A stretch of DNA of 36,279 bases, from the NCBI RefSeq assembly GCF_900107175.1, contig NZ_FNOZ01000041.1:1-36279 (forward strand), given 5' to 3'. Position numbers and translations under genes: made by a program. The stretch comes from Modestobacter sp. DSM 44400 (lineage in GTDB: Bacteria > Actinomycetota > Actinomycetes > Mycobacteriales > Geodermatophilaceae). Below the pieces are notes generated by a model. That model searched no databases, had not been told where the DNA came from, and saw only the letters and a program-made list of their open reading frames with translations. Positions 22,450 to 30,266 of this stretch are shown one piece after another (the first letter of the stretch is position 1; each line of letters begins with the position of its first letter).

Positions 22450-22533
22450 CATGATCGCCGTACTCATCTGCCGGCCGCCGTCCTCGCGCTACAGCCTGAG
22501 GACGGCGACCGCAGCGCGAGTTCGGCGATCATG
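22450..22533. repeat. Nested inverted repeats (REP-like) between ATPase remnant and carboxyltransferase
   Basis: An outer 11-bp inverted repeat (CATGATCGCCG at 22450-22460, CGGCGATCATG at 22523-22533) encloses an inner 9-bp hairpin (GCCGTCCTC 22477-22485, GAGGACGGC 22498-22506, 12-base loop). The block can fold as a cruciform-like structure. It could serve as a 3'-end structure for the carboxyltransferase message or be a dispersed palindromic element. There is no T-tract. Confidence 0.65.
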
Positions 22534-22547
22534 AGCGCCGCCACGCG

Positions 22548-24077
22548 TCAGCGCCCCAGGTGCCGCCAGCGCCGCGTGCGGGCGCGCATCCGCTCCACGT
22601 CGTCCCGGCCCAGCAGCCCGGCCAGCTCCTCGGCCAGCACGCGGCCCAGCCGCTGACAGAACTCCACGGGCTCGTCGGCGGCGTCGGGCCGTTCGGGGAC
22701 CACCCGGTCGACGATCCCGTCCCGCCACAGGTCGGTGGCCCGCACGCCCTGCGAGGCGGCCATTTCCCCGGCGTGCGTGGTGTCGCGGTGCACGATCGCC
22801 GAGGCGCCCTCCGGGGGCAGCGGGCCGAGCCAGCCGTTGGCCGCGGCCAGCACCCGGTCGGCCGGCACCAGGGCCAGCGCGCCGCCGCCGGCGCCCTGCC
22901 CCAGCAGGACGGCGAGGGTCGGTGCGTCGAGCATCACCAGGTCCTGCAGGCAGCGGGCGATCTCCCCGGCCATCCCGCCTTCCTCGGCCGCCACCGACAG
23001 CGCGGCGCCCGGGGTGTCGATCAACGTCAGCAACGGCAACCGCAGCTCGGCGGCCAGCCGCATGCCGCGCCGGGCTTCCCGCAGCGCGCCGGGGCCCAGC
23101 GGCGCCGACAGCGACTGTCCGCGCCGGTCCTGGCCCAGCACCACGCACGGGGCGCCGCCGAAGCGAGCCAGTGCGAGCAGCAGCCCGGGGTCGGACTCCC
23201 CGGCGCCGGTGCCGTTCAGCGTCACGACGTCGGTGGCCGCGATGCGCAGCAGCCGCCGCACCCCGGGCCGGTCGGACCGCCGGGAGGCGGTGACAACGTC
23301 CCAGGCGCTGCGGCCGTCCTCCGGGTCGTCGGCGTCGGTGCCGTCGCCGGCGACCGGCCCGTCGACCGGTGCGGCGCGGTGCCAGGAGGACCGCGCCGCC
23401 AGCACGCGCAGCGCGCGGTCGGCGACCTCACCGATCTCCTCCGGCGGGACGACGGCGTCGATCAGCCCCCGCGCGGCCAGGTTCTCCGCGGTCTGCACCC
23501 CGGCCGGGAACGGCTCGCCGTACAGGGCCTCGTACACCCGCGGACCGAGGAAGCCGATCGCGGCACCCGGCTCGGCGATCGTCACGTGGCCCAGCGACCC
23601 CCACGAGGCCAGCACGCCGCCGAACGTCGGCCCGCGCAGGTAGACCAGATAGGGGAGCCCGGCCTCCTTGTGCCGGGCGATCGCCGCGGTGATGCCGATC
23701 ATCTGCAGGAAGGCGACCGTGCCTTCCTGCATCCGGGTGCCGCCGGAGATGGGAGCGGCCAGCAGCGGCAGCCCCTCGTCGGTGGCCCGCTCGACGGCCG
23801 ACATCAGCCGCTCGGCGGTGGCGATCCCGATAGAGCCGGCCAGGAAGCCGAACTCGCCGGCCACTACCGCCACCCGCCGTCCGCGCAGTGTGGCCTCACC
23901 GGTGACGATCGCCTCGTCCTGGTGGGTCTTCTGCGCGGCCCGCGCCAGCTCGGCGGCGTAGGCGTCGTCGATCTCGCGGGGCGGCGCCGGGGCGTCCCAC
24001 GACTGCCACGACCCGGGGTCCAGCACCAGGTCGCGCAGCGTCCGGGCGTCGAGCCGGGCCGGCTTCGGCGAGGTCAT
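22548..24077 (-). CDS. Acyl-CoA carboxylase carboxyltransferase, fused beta/alpha type
   Basis: A protein of 509 residues combining both carboxyltransferase halves. The N-terminal half contains VTGEATLRGRRVAVVAGEFG, SGGTRMQEGTVAFLQM and YLRGPTFGGVLASWGS, resembling AccD. The C-terminal half contains LPLLTLIDTPGAALSVAAEE, GEIARCLQDLV and LGQGAGGGALALVPAD, resembling AccA. There is no N-terminal zinc ribbon. Such enzymes transfer the carboxyl group from carboxybiotin to an acyl-CoA. No biotin carboxylase or carrier gene is in the window, so it must use partners encoded elsewhere. The ATG at 24077 overlaps the stop of the upstream CoA-transferase gene (ATGA), indicating coupling. Confidence 0.9.
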   Translation of the reverse strand: MTSPKPARLDARTLRDLVLDPGSWQSWDAPAPPREIDDAYAAELARAAQKTHQDEAIVTGEATLRGRRVAVVAGEFGFLAGSIGIATAERLMSAVERATDEGLPLLAAPISGGTRMQEGTVAFLQMIGITAAIARHKEAGLPYLVYLRGPTFGGVLASWGSLGHVTIAEPGAAIGFLGPRVYEALYGEPFPAGVQTAENLAARGLIDAVVPPEEIGEVADRALRVLAARSSWHRAAPVDGPVAGDGTDADDPEDGRSAWDVVTASRRSDRPGVRRLLRIAATDVVTLNGTGAGESDPGLLLALARFGGAPCVVLGQDRRGQSLSAPLGPGALREARRGMRLAAELRLPLLTLIDTPGAALSVAAEEGGMAGEIARCLQDLVMLDAPTLAVLLGQGAGGGALALVPADRVLAAANGWLGPLPPEGASAIVHRDTTHAGEMAASQGVRATDLWRDGIVDRVVPERPDAADEPVEFCQRLGRVLAEELAGLLGRDDVERMRARTRRWRHLGR

Positions 24078-25306
24078 GTGGCGTGCCCGTCCTCGACGTC
24101 GGCGCCGGCCGGCTGCTGGATGCCGTCGGGACCGGACAGCCAGGCGCGGATCGCGTCGCCGTCGGCGCCGAGCACCGGGGGTGGGGTGTGGTCCCGGCGG
24201 GTGGTCTCGGACTCCCCGTCCGGGCCGGCGGCGAAGAACCGCAGCGGAGGGCCGGGCAGGGTCAGCGGCCCGGCGGTGGGGTGCTCGACGGCGATCTTCA
24301 GGCCCTGCGACTCGACCTGGTCCCAGCTGTAGACCTCGTCCAGGGTGCGCACCTTGCCGGCGGGGACGCCGGCCGTGGCGAGCCGGGCGAGCAGCTCCTC
24401 GGCGGGGATGTCGGCGAAGACGCCCTCCAGCAGCTCGATGACCCCCTCGCGCCGGCCGACCCGCTCGCCGTTGGTGGCGAAGCCGGGCGCGTCGGGGTCC
24501 AGCCCGAACTCGGCGCACAGCCGTCGCCACAGGCCCTCGCTGCCGCAGGACAGCTGCACGCTGCCTCCGCCGGCGCAGTGGAACAAGCCGTAGGGAGAGA
24601 TGGAGGGGTGGTGGTTGCCCTGGGCGCGGGGTACCATGCCGCCCACGGTGTGCGCCGTCCCCTGGTAGGCGTGCACACCGATGACGGCGGCCAGCAGCGA
24701 GGTACGGACGACCTGACCGCGGCCGGTGCGCTCCCGCTCCAGCAGCGCGGCGAGGACGCCGTAGGCGCCGTACATGCCGGCCAGCAGGTCGCTGATCGGG
24801 ACGCCGACCTTCTGTGGGTCCTCGGGCCCCGGGCCGGTCAACGACATCAGGCCGCCCTCGCCCTGGGCAATCTGGTCGTAGCCGGCCCGCCCGCCCTCGG
24901 GCCCGTCGTGCCCGAAGCCGCTGATCGCCAGGGTGACCAGCCGGGGGTTGAGCTCGGCGAGCGCGTCGGTGCCGAAACCGAGGCGGGCCAGTGTGCCGGG
25001 TCGGAAGTTCTCCAGCAGCACGTCGGCGCGGCGCACCAGCTCGCTGAGCACCGCCTTGTCCGCATCGTCCTTCAGGTCGAGGGCGATCGACTCCTTGTTG
25101 CGGTTCGCGGAGAAGAAGTAGGTCGACTCGCGGCCCGCGGTGGTGTCGACGAACGGCGGCCCCCAGCCGCGACTGTCGTCACCGGAACCGGGTGTCTCGA
25201 CCTTGATCACCCGGGCGCCGAGGTCGCCCAGCATCATGCCGGCGTGCGGCCCGGCCAGGGCTCGGGTCAGGTCGACGACGAGGACGCCGTCCAGGGGGCC
25301 ACTCAC
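24074..25306 (-). CDS. CaiB/BaiF (family III) CoA-transferase
   Basis: A protein of 410 residues. It starts VSGPLDGVLVVDLTRALAGP (the LxVxDLTRALAGP family opening), continues HAGMMLGDLGARVIKVETPG, FFSANRNKESIALDLKDDAD (NRNK and D-rich motif with the catalytic Asp region) and VLLENFRPGTLARLGFG. Family III enzymes move CoA between carboxylic acids. GTG 25306 is preferred because GGAAGG lies nine bases upstream and it gives the normal N-terminus. Translationally coupled to the carboxyltransferase gene, which suggests a catabolic or acyl-CoA-remodelling pathway; the acyl substrate is not predictable. Confidence 0.92.
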   Translation of the reverse strand: MSGPLDGVLVVDLTRALAGPHAGMMLGDLGARVIKVETPGSGDDSRGWGPPFVDTTAGRESTYFFSANRNKESIALDLKDDADKAVLSELVRRADVLLENFRPGTLARLGFGTDALAELNPRLVTLAISGFGHDGPEGGRAGYDQIAQGEGGLMSLTGPGPEDPQKVGVPISDLLAGMYGAYGVLAALLERERTGRGQVVRTSLLAAVIGVHAYQGTAHTVGGMVPRAQGNHHPSISPYGLFHCAGGGSVQLSCGSEGLWRRLCAEFGLDPDAPGFATNGERVGRREGVIELLEGVFADIPAEELLARLATAGVPAGKVRTLDEVYSWDQVESQGLKIAVEHPTAGPLTLPGPPLRFFAAGPDGESETTRRDHTPPPVLGADGDAIRAWLSGPDGIQQPAGADVEDGHAT

Positions 25307-25340
25307 AGGGGTCGTCCTTCCGTCCGGGCGGTGGGGCACG

Positions 25341-25952
25341 TCAGCCTCTCATCGGCCCGGAACGGCGGTGCGGGGGGAGTTCCTGCCAGCCCCCGGACGG
25401 GGTGACAACAGCGTGCACCCGGACGTCGTGCGCACCGGCCGGCAGGGTGTCGACCAGCTCGTCGTCGAAGACCACTGCGACCACGACGGCACCCGCCCGG
25501 GCGTGTAGCAGCGCCCGGTCGTAGTACCCGCCGCCGCGGCCCAGTCGGGTGCCGTCGCGGGCCACCGCCAGCGCCGGGACGACGAACACGTCCACCGTTC
25601 CCAGCGCCGTGCCGGGCAACCGCGGCCCGACCGGCTCGACGAGCCCGAAGCGGCCGGCGGCCAGCCGCCCGTCGTGCACCGCCCAGACCAGCTCCCGGCC
25701 GGTCGCGGGGACCACCGGCAGCAGCACCCGCGCGGCGGTGACGGCCAGTGCGTCCGGCAGCTGCCCGTGCCCGGGCTCCTCGGTGGTCGGGACGCAAGCG
25801 GCGACCCGGGCACCGGCCACCCGAGGGGCGAGCACGCGGGCGACCGCGGCGGCTGCAGCGACCCGCTCCGGCGGCGTCCGGGCCGCCCGGGTGGCCAGCA
25901 GCACCCGGCGCAGTTCCGCCTTCTGCGTCACCACCGCGGGGGAGTCGGGCAC
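25341..25952 (-). CDS. 5-formyltetrahydrofolate cyclo-ligase
   Basis: A protein of 203 residues. It has QKAELRRVLLATRAARTPPE near the N-terminus, VPTTEEPGHGQLPDALA, and the signature DGTRLGRGGGYYDRAL (GxGxGYYDR phosphate/folate site). The enzyme converts 5-formyl-THF to 5,10-methenyl-THF using ATP. The start is a GTG at 25952 with TAGCCT six bases upstream, a leaderless layout. It is divergent from galU across only 45 bp. The pairing of this gene with galU and moeA/glp is conserved in actinobacteria (M. tuberculosis Rv0992c-Rv0993-Rv0994). Confidence 0.95.
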   Translation of the reverse strand: MPDSPAVVTQKAELRRVLLATRAARTPPERVAAAAAVARVLAPRVAGARVAACVPTTEEPGHGQLPDALAVTAARVLLPVVPATGRELVWAVHDGRLAAGRFGLVEPVGPRLPGTALGTVDVFVVPALAVARDGTRLGRGGGYYDRALLHARAGAVVVAVVFDDELVDTLPAGAHDVRVHAVVTPSGGWQELPPHRRSGPMRG

Positions 25953-25958
25953 GGCGGG

Positions 25959-25964
25959 AGGCTA
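25959..25964 (-). promoter_or_regulatory. TAGCCT -10 element for 5-FTHF cyclo-ligase
   Basis: On the minus strand TAGCCT (25964 to 25959) is six bases before GTG 25952. Together with the plus-strand TAGGCT at 25985 it makes two leaderless promoters in a 45-bp divergent gap. Confidence 0.55.
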
Positions 25965-25984
25965 GGCCACGGTCGGCGGCTGGC

Positions 25985-25990
25985 TAGGCT
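25985..25990 (+). promoter_or_regulatory. TAGGCT -10 element for galU
   Basis: TAGGCT is exactly seven bases before the galU ATG at 25998, and no ribosome site lies between. The element is identical to the one at 18390, with the same spacing. Confidence 0.6.
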
Positions 25991-25997
25991 CGTCACC

Positions 25998-26918
25998 ATG
26001 TCCAGCCCGTCCGCCCGTACCGCGACCAAGGCCGTCATCCCCGTCGCGGGAATGGGCACCCGGTTCCTCCCCGCCACCAAGGCCATCCCCAAGGAGCTGC
26101 TGCCGGTGGTCGACCGGCCGGCGCTGCAGTACATCGTGGAGGAGGCCGCCCGGGCGGGCCTACCCGAGGTGCTGATGGTGACCGGCCGGAACAAGAGCGC
26201 CATCGAGGACTTCTTCGACCGGACGCCGGAACTCGAGACGGCGTTGGAGAAGAAGGGCGACCAGTTCCGGCTGGCTGCGGTGCACGCTGCCACCGACGTC
26301 GCGCAGGTGCACTTCGTCCGCCAGGGCGAGGCCCGCGGGCTGGGCCACGCGGTCCTGCAGGCGGCGGCCTTCGTCGGCGACGAGCCGTTCGCCGTGCTGT
26401 TGGGCGACGACATCATCGACGCCCGCGACCTGCTGCTCGAGGAGATGCTGGCCGTGCAGGCCGAGCACGGCGGCGCGGTGGTCGCACTGCTGGACGTGGG
26501 CGCGGACAACATCAGCAAGTACGGCGCGGTGGCCGTCGACGAGTCCACCGCCGACGGCTCGGCCGTGCGCATCACCGGCCTGGTGGAGAAGCCCCCGGCC
26601 GACCAGGCGCCCAGCACGCTGGCGATCATCGGCCGCTACGTGCTCCCGCCGGAGATCTTCGCCGCCCTGCGCGTCACCGAGCCCGGCGCCGGCGGGGAGA
26701 TCCAGCTGACCGACGCCCTCGTCCGACTGGTGGACGACGGCGTCCCGGTGCACGGCGTGGTCTTCTCCGGCCGCCGCTACGACACCGGCGACCGGCTGGA
26801 CTACCTCAAGGCCGTCGTCCAGCTGGCCGTCGAGCGCGAGGACCTGGGCCCGCAGCTGCGGCCGTGGCTGCGGAAGTTCGTCGCCGACCTGCCGGCCGAG
26901 GGCGCGTCGCCGGCCTGA
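25998..26918 (+). CDS. galU: UTP-glucose-1-phosphate uridylyltransferase
   Basis: A protein of 306 residues. The nucleotidyltransferase start TKAVIPVAGMGTRFLPATKA is canonical for GalU, followed by IPKELLPVVDRPALQYIVEE, RQGEARGLGHAVLQA and FAVLLGDDIIDA (metal-binding DD). Later blocks include ISKYGAVAVDE, GLVEKPPADQAPST and GGEIQLTDAL. The enzyme makes UDP-glucose for polysaccharide and cell-envelope synthesis. Promoter TAGGCT precedes the ATG by seven bases. It heads the galU-glp-GNAT-glpR gene run, spaced 112 bp from the next gene. Intact and of normal length. Confidence 0.97.
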   Translation: MSSPSARTATKAVIPVAGMGTRFLPATKAIPKELLPVVDRPALQYIVEEAARAGLPEVLMVTGRNKSAIEDFFDRTPELETALEKKGDQFRLAAVHAATDVAQVHFVRQGEARGLGHAVLQAAAFVGDEPFAVLLGDDIIDARDLLLEEMLAVQAEHGGAVVALLDVGADNISKYGAVAVDESTADGSAVRITGLVEKPPADQAPSTLAIIGRYVLPPEIFAALRVTEPGAGGEIQLTDALVRLVDDGVPVHGVVFSGRRYDTGDRLDYLKAVVQLAVEREDLGPQLRPWLRKFVADLPAEGASPA

Positions 26919-27030
26919 CCGGCGGCCCGAGAGGGCACCATCGCAGGCCGGGAGGTCCGTCGGGGGCGGCTCCGGCCGGGGACCCCGGCCGCGATCGACG
27001 GATGACGGCGGTGCGACGACGGTGGTGGGG

Positions 27031-28524
27031 ATGACCGAGGACAAGTCACGCGGGTGGTTCCGGGGCGGTGCCCGGGACACCACCCAGCTCGATCTGGCTC
27101 AGGGCACCCCGGTGCCCCGGACGTCGGGGGACACCGAGCTGGCCGACAGCCTGCTGGGCGGCGGCCGCGGTCACGACACGGTCCAGGTCGACCGGTCTGT
27201 CTTCGCCGCCGAGCGGGTGCCCTCCCCGGCCGTGTCCTCCGGGGACCGCGCGCCCGACCCGCTGGGCGACACCGGCTCGGTCGACGTCTCGGCGATTCGC
27301 ATGCGCACCGTCGAGCAGCACCTCGACGAGATCCTCGGCGCCGTTCCGCAGCCGGACCCGATCGAGCTGGCCGTGCTGGACGCCCAGGGGCTGCTCTGTG
27401 CCGAGCTCGTGGTCAGCTCCCGGGCGCTGCCCTCCTTCGACCAGGCCGGCCTGGACGGCTACGCCGTGCGGTCGGCGGACGTGGCTGCCGCGACCGTCGA
27501 GGCGCCGGTCGACCTCGCCGTGGTGGGGGAGAGCGTCGCCGGGTCCGGGGAGGCCTCCTCGATCAGCCCGGGGCTGGCCCAGAAGGTCGCCGTCGGCGCG
27601 ATGATGCCGGCCGGCGCGGACGTCGTCGTCCCGGCGGCCTGGACCGACCAGGGCGCCGCCCGGGTGGCGGTGTACGCCGCGCTGGCCGCCGGTAGCTACG
27701 TGCGCCGCACCGGGGACGACGTGGCCCCCGGGGACACCGCCGTGCAGGTCGGCACGCCGATCGGCCCGGCCCAGATCAGCCTGCTGGCCGCCGTCGGCCG
27801 GGAACGGGTGGCGGTGCGTCCGCGGCCCCGGGTCTCGGTGCTGTGCGCCGGGGACGAGCTGGTCGACGTGGGCGGCACGCCGGGCGCCGGTCAGGTCGTC
27901 GACGTCAACAGCTACGCACTGGCCGCCGCTGCCCGCGACGCCGGCGCCGAGGCCTACCGGGCCGGGATCCTGCCCGGTGACCCACGGCGGCTGACCGACC
28001 TGCTGGAGAGCCAGCTGCTGCGCAGCGACGTCGTGCTGATCGCCGGCACGTTCGCCAGTGGTGGGGTGGACCCGCTGCAGGAGGCGCTGCGCTCCCTCGG
28101 CGGCATGTCCTTCACCCAGGTCGCCATGCACCCCGGTCCGCTGCACGCCTTCGGCCGGCTGGGCCCGGACGACGTCCCGGTCATCTGCGTGCCCGGCGAG
28201 CCGGTGGCCGCGCTGGTCGCCTTCGAGGTGTTCGTCCGTCCGGCCATCCGGCTGATGCTCGGCAAGCGGCAGCTGTTCCGGCGCACCGTGCAGGCGGTCT
28301 CGGCCCAGCAGCTGCTCTCCCCGCTGGGCTACCGGCAGTACCTGCACGGCCAGGTCATGCGCCACCCCGACGGTGGCTACGTGGTCGAGCCGATCGGGGA
28401 CGGCGACCAGGCGATGCTGGCCCGGATGGCCCGCGCCAACTGCCTGATCGTGGTGGACGAGGACGTCACCGAGGTCTCCGCCGGCGGACTGGTGACGGTC
28501 ATGCCGATGCTGCTCGGGGGCTGA
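27031..28524 (+). CDS. glp: MoeA/gephyrin-like protein, probably divisome factor Glp
   Basis: A protein of 497 residues: an extra N-terminal region of about 90 residues (GWFRGGARDTTQLDLAQGTP onwards) and then a full MoeA fold. MoeA-like blocks are FDQAGLDGYAVRSAD, VGAMMPAGADVVVP and LCAGDELVDVG. Several residues of the catalytic MoeA signature differ: GGxSxGxxD is replaced by AGTFASGGVDPLQEAL, PGxP by HPGPLHAFG, and LPGNP by VPGEP. In Corynebacterium a MoeA-like protein, Glp, binds FtsZ and a membrane receptor GlpR encoded close by; here a GlpR/SepX-like gene follows one gene later. I therefore favour Glp over molybdenum insertion. ATG 27031 is chosen; GTG 27022 is possible. No other molybdopterin gene is near. 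Confidence 0.85.
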   Translation: MTEDKSRGWFRGGARDTTQLDLAQGTPVPRTSGDTELADSLLGGGRGHDTVQVDRSVFAAERVPSPAVSSGDRAPDPLGDTGSVDVSAIRMRTVEQHLDEILGAVPQPDPIELAVLDAQGLLCAELVVSSRALPSFDQAGLDGYAVRSADVAAATVEAPVDLAVVGESVAGSGEASSISPGLAQKVAVGAMMPAGADVVVPAAWTDQGAARVAVYAALAAGSYVRRTGDDVAPGDTAVQVGTPIGPAQISLLAAVGRERVAVRPRPRVSVLCAGDELVDVGGTPGAGQVVDVNSYALAAAARDAGAEAYRAGILPGDPRRLTDLLESQLLRSDVVLIAGTFASGGVDPLQEALRSLGGMSFTQVAMHPGPLHAFGRLGPDDVPVICVPGEPVAALVAFEVFVRPAIRLMLGKRQLFRRTVQAVSAQQLLSPLGYRQYLHGQVMRHPDGGYVVEPIGDGDQAMLARMARANCLIVVDEDVTEVSAGGLVTVMPMLLGG

Positions 28525-28525
28525 A

Positions 28526-29155
28526 CTGGACCCCGCCCTGCACCCCGGCTGGCCGGCCCGGCTGGCCTGGGGGCCGGTCGAGCTGACCCCGCTGCGCCGC
28601 GGCGACGCCCGCGACTGGGTGCAGCTGCGCACGGCGAACGAGGCCTGGCTGTCCGCGTGGGAGCCCTCGGCGCCGGTGTCGTGGCGCGAGCGGCACACCC
28701 CGGCGGCCTTCCGGGCCATGCGGCGGGCGACCACGCGGCGGGCCGGGACCGGGACGTCGCTGCCCTTCGCCATCCGCTTCGAGGACCGGCTCGCCGGTCA
28801 GGTCACCGTGGACAACATCGTGCGCGGCGCGCTGCGCTCCGGGCACCTGGGCTACTGGCTGGACTCAGCGGTCGCCGGGCGGGGCGTGGGATCGCTGGCG
28901 GTGGCGTTGGTGTGCGACCACGCATTCGGGCCGGTGGGCTTGCACCGGTTGCAGGCTGACATCCGCCCGGAGAACCGGCCCAGCCGGCGGCTGGTGGAAC
29001 GGCTGGGGTTCCGTCAGGAGGGGACGTTCCGGGATTACCTGGACATCGACGGGGCCTGGCGGGACCACCTGGGCTACGCGCTGCTGGCCGGGGACTCCCC
29101 GCGCGGGGTGCTGGCCCGGTGGCGGGCGCGCGCGGAACGGCTGCCTGACTCCTGA
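28526..29155 (+). CDS. GNAT acetyltransferase (RimJ-like), apparent CTG start
   Basis: Read from CTG 28526 the protein has 209 residues and starts LDPALHPGWPARLAWGPVEL, then TPLRRGDARDWVQLRTANEA and WLSAWEPSAPVSWRERHTPA. This is the usual N-terminus of actinobacterial RimJ-type acetyltransferases. The acetyl-CoA site is GVGSLAVALVCDHAFGPVGL with a later RRLVERLGFRQEG. Between the upstream in-frame stop (28493) and residue 31 there is no ATG, GTG or TTG; the first is GTG 28619, which would cut into strand beta-1. A GGGGG run ends five bases before the CTG, immediately after the glp stop, so coupling is likely. In M. tuberculosis rimJ (Rv0995) lies in the same place. Confidence 0.85.
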   Translation: MDPALHPGWPARLAWGPVELTPLRRGDARDWVQLRTANEAWLSAWEPSAPVSWRERHTPAAFRAMRRATTRRAGTGTSLPFAIRFEDRLAGQVTVDNIVRGALRSGHLGYWLDSAVAGRGVGSLAVALVCDHAFGPVGLHRLQADIRPENRPSRRLVERLGFRQEGTFRDYLDIDGAWRDHLGYALLAGDSPRGVLARWRARAERLPDS

Positions 29156-29389
29156 GGGCTGGACGCCGGCCGGGCCGGCCGTCCAGACGGCTGGTCACCC
29201 CGGCCCCGCGGTGACTTCCGGGGTGCACGACACGCCGGTGCGTCGACCAACTCTGCGGCGACACACCGGGGTGCGTCCCTCTTCTCGGCAGTCCCCGCCC
29301 TTACCTTGACTCCCGAGTGACGGATGTGACTCGTGTGGCCCCAGGGATCGGGGTCGCAGGGTGCCAGGGACGGATCGGGGTGTTGGGTG
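29156..29389. other. 234-bp gap upstream of glpR
   Basis: I see no gene. An inverted pair GGACGCCGGCCGGGCC/GGCCGTCC-like directly after the acetyltransferase stop (about 29160-29188) could form a terminator. It leaves glpR to be transcribed from its own promoter, which I cannot place with confidence. Confidence 0.35.
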
Positions 29390-30085
29390 ATGGGATCGGG
29401 TGTGCTCCTGGCCGCTCTCGTCGTGTTGTGGTTCGTCGTACTGGTGCCGATGGTGGTCACCCGGGGCGACGCACGACCGATGGGTGCCGGCTCGGCGAAC
29501 TCAGGACGGACGCTGCAGCGGCGACGGACCGTGGACCCCGTCGTCCACGCGGAGACCGAGCGGGTGACGATCGACAGGGCCGTGCTGCGCACCTCCGGTG
29601 AGCTGAAGGTCGACGTGCACGCGGTGCGCCGCCGGACCCTGGCCGGGCTGGTCGCGCTGACCCTGCTCGTGCTGGTCGGCGCGCTGACCTACAGCTCGTG
29701 GCTGTGGGCGCCGCAGGTGCTGCTGGACGTCGCCGTGGTCGGCTACCTGATGGTCCTGCGCGCTGCCGCCGAGCGGGAGCGCCGGGCCGCCGCCCGACGC
29801 GCGACCCGGCTGGCCCAGCGGCCGCCGATGGCCCGTCCCGCCGCTCGTCCCGCGGCGCAGGCCCCGGTCGAGCAGCGCCCCGCCGTGCCGCAGCCTGCGG
29901 TGGCGACCCAGCATCCGAGCCTGCCGCTGGCTCCGGTCCACCCGCTGCGGCCCGGTCGGGTCGTTGCGGCCCGCACGCCGACCCCGGCCGGCTGGCAGCA
30001 GAGCGCCGTTGTGGGCCTGGACGACGAGGACATCGGCTTCGCCGACATCGACGTCTACCAGCCGCGCCGCGTGGCCAACGGTTGA
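29390..30085 (+). CDS. Divisome membrane protein, SepX/GlpR type
   Basis: A protein of 231 residues. An N-terminal helix (GVLLAALVVLWFVVLVPMVV, residues 4-23) is followed by a soluble linker with TERVTIDRAVLRTSGELKVD. Two more helices follow (about 84-101 and 105-124), then a long Ala/Pro-rich cytoplasmic tail ending DEDIGFADIDVYQPRRVANG. This architecture and its position after galU, moeA/glp and rimJ match M. tuberculosis Rv0996, Corynebacterium GlpR and Streptomyces SepX. In those, the protein sits in the membrane at division sites and, in Corynebacterium, recruits Glp. ATG 29390 places TM1 at the very start as in homologues. Function is by family and synteny. Confidence 0.85.
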   Translation: MGSGVLLAALVVLWFVVLVPMVVTRGDARPMGAGSANSGRTLQRRRTVDPVVHAETERVTIDRAVLRTSGELKVDVHAVRRRTLAGLVALTLLVLVGALTYSSWLWAPQVLLDVAVVGYLMVLRAAAERERRAAARRATRLAQRPPMARPAARPAAQAPVEQRPAVPQPAVATQHPSLPLAPVHPLRPGRVVAARTPTPAGWQQSAVVGLDDEDIGFADIDVYQPRRVANG

Positions 30086-30151
30086 TCGCCGCGCCGGCGC
30101 CGCCCCCGTGGCGGTGCCGGCGCGGGCGGACGGTATCCTCCTATCCCACAA

Positions 30152-30225
30152 GGGGCTGTGGCGCAGTCCGGTAGCGCACCTCGTTCGCATCGAGGGGGTC
30201 AGGGGTTCAATTCCCCTCAGCTCCA
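30152..30225 (+). tRNA. tRNA-Ala(CGC)
   Basis: A complete cloverleaf: acceptor GGGGCTG/CAGCTCC with the G3:U70 wobble that marks alanine tRNAs, D-arm with GCGC/GCGC, anticodon stem CCTCG-TTCGCAT-CGAGG (anticodon CGC) and T-arm AGGGG-TTCAATT-CCCCT. The discriminator is A. The next bases are CCC, so CCA is not encoded. It sits 66 bp after glpR and before a strong hairpin. Confidence 0.95.
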
Positions 30226-30238
30226 CCCCGTTCCACCT

Positions 30239-30266
30239 CAGGCCGGGCCCTCAGGGGCCCGGCCTG
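30239..30266. terminator. 12-bp perfect stem after tRNA-Ala
   Basis: CAGGCCGGGCCC, loop TCAG, GGGCCCGGCCTG. A very GC-rich perfect stem 13 bases past the tRNA, with no T-run, as usual for actinobacterial terminators. It separates the tRNA from the amide module. Confidence 0.75.

Noticed and set aside
22548..24530. 660-codon version of the carboxyltransferase
   Set aside because: The extra N-terminal part is antisense-like translation inside the CoA-transferase gene; ATG 24077 gives the normal N-terminus and overlaps the upstream stop.
27046..28773. A 575-codon minus-strand open frame
   Set aside because: It is antisense to the MoeA-like gene and rich in Gln, His, Arg and Gly, as expected from the complement of GC-rich coding DNA; no domain is visible.
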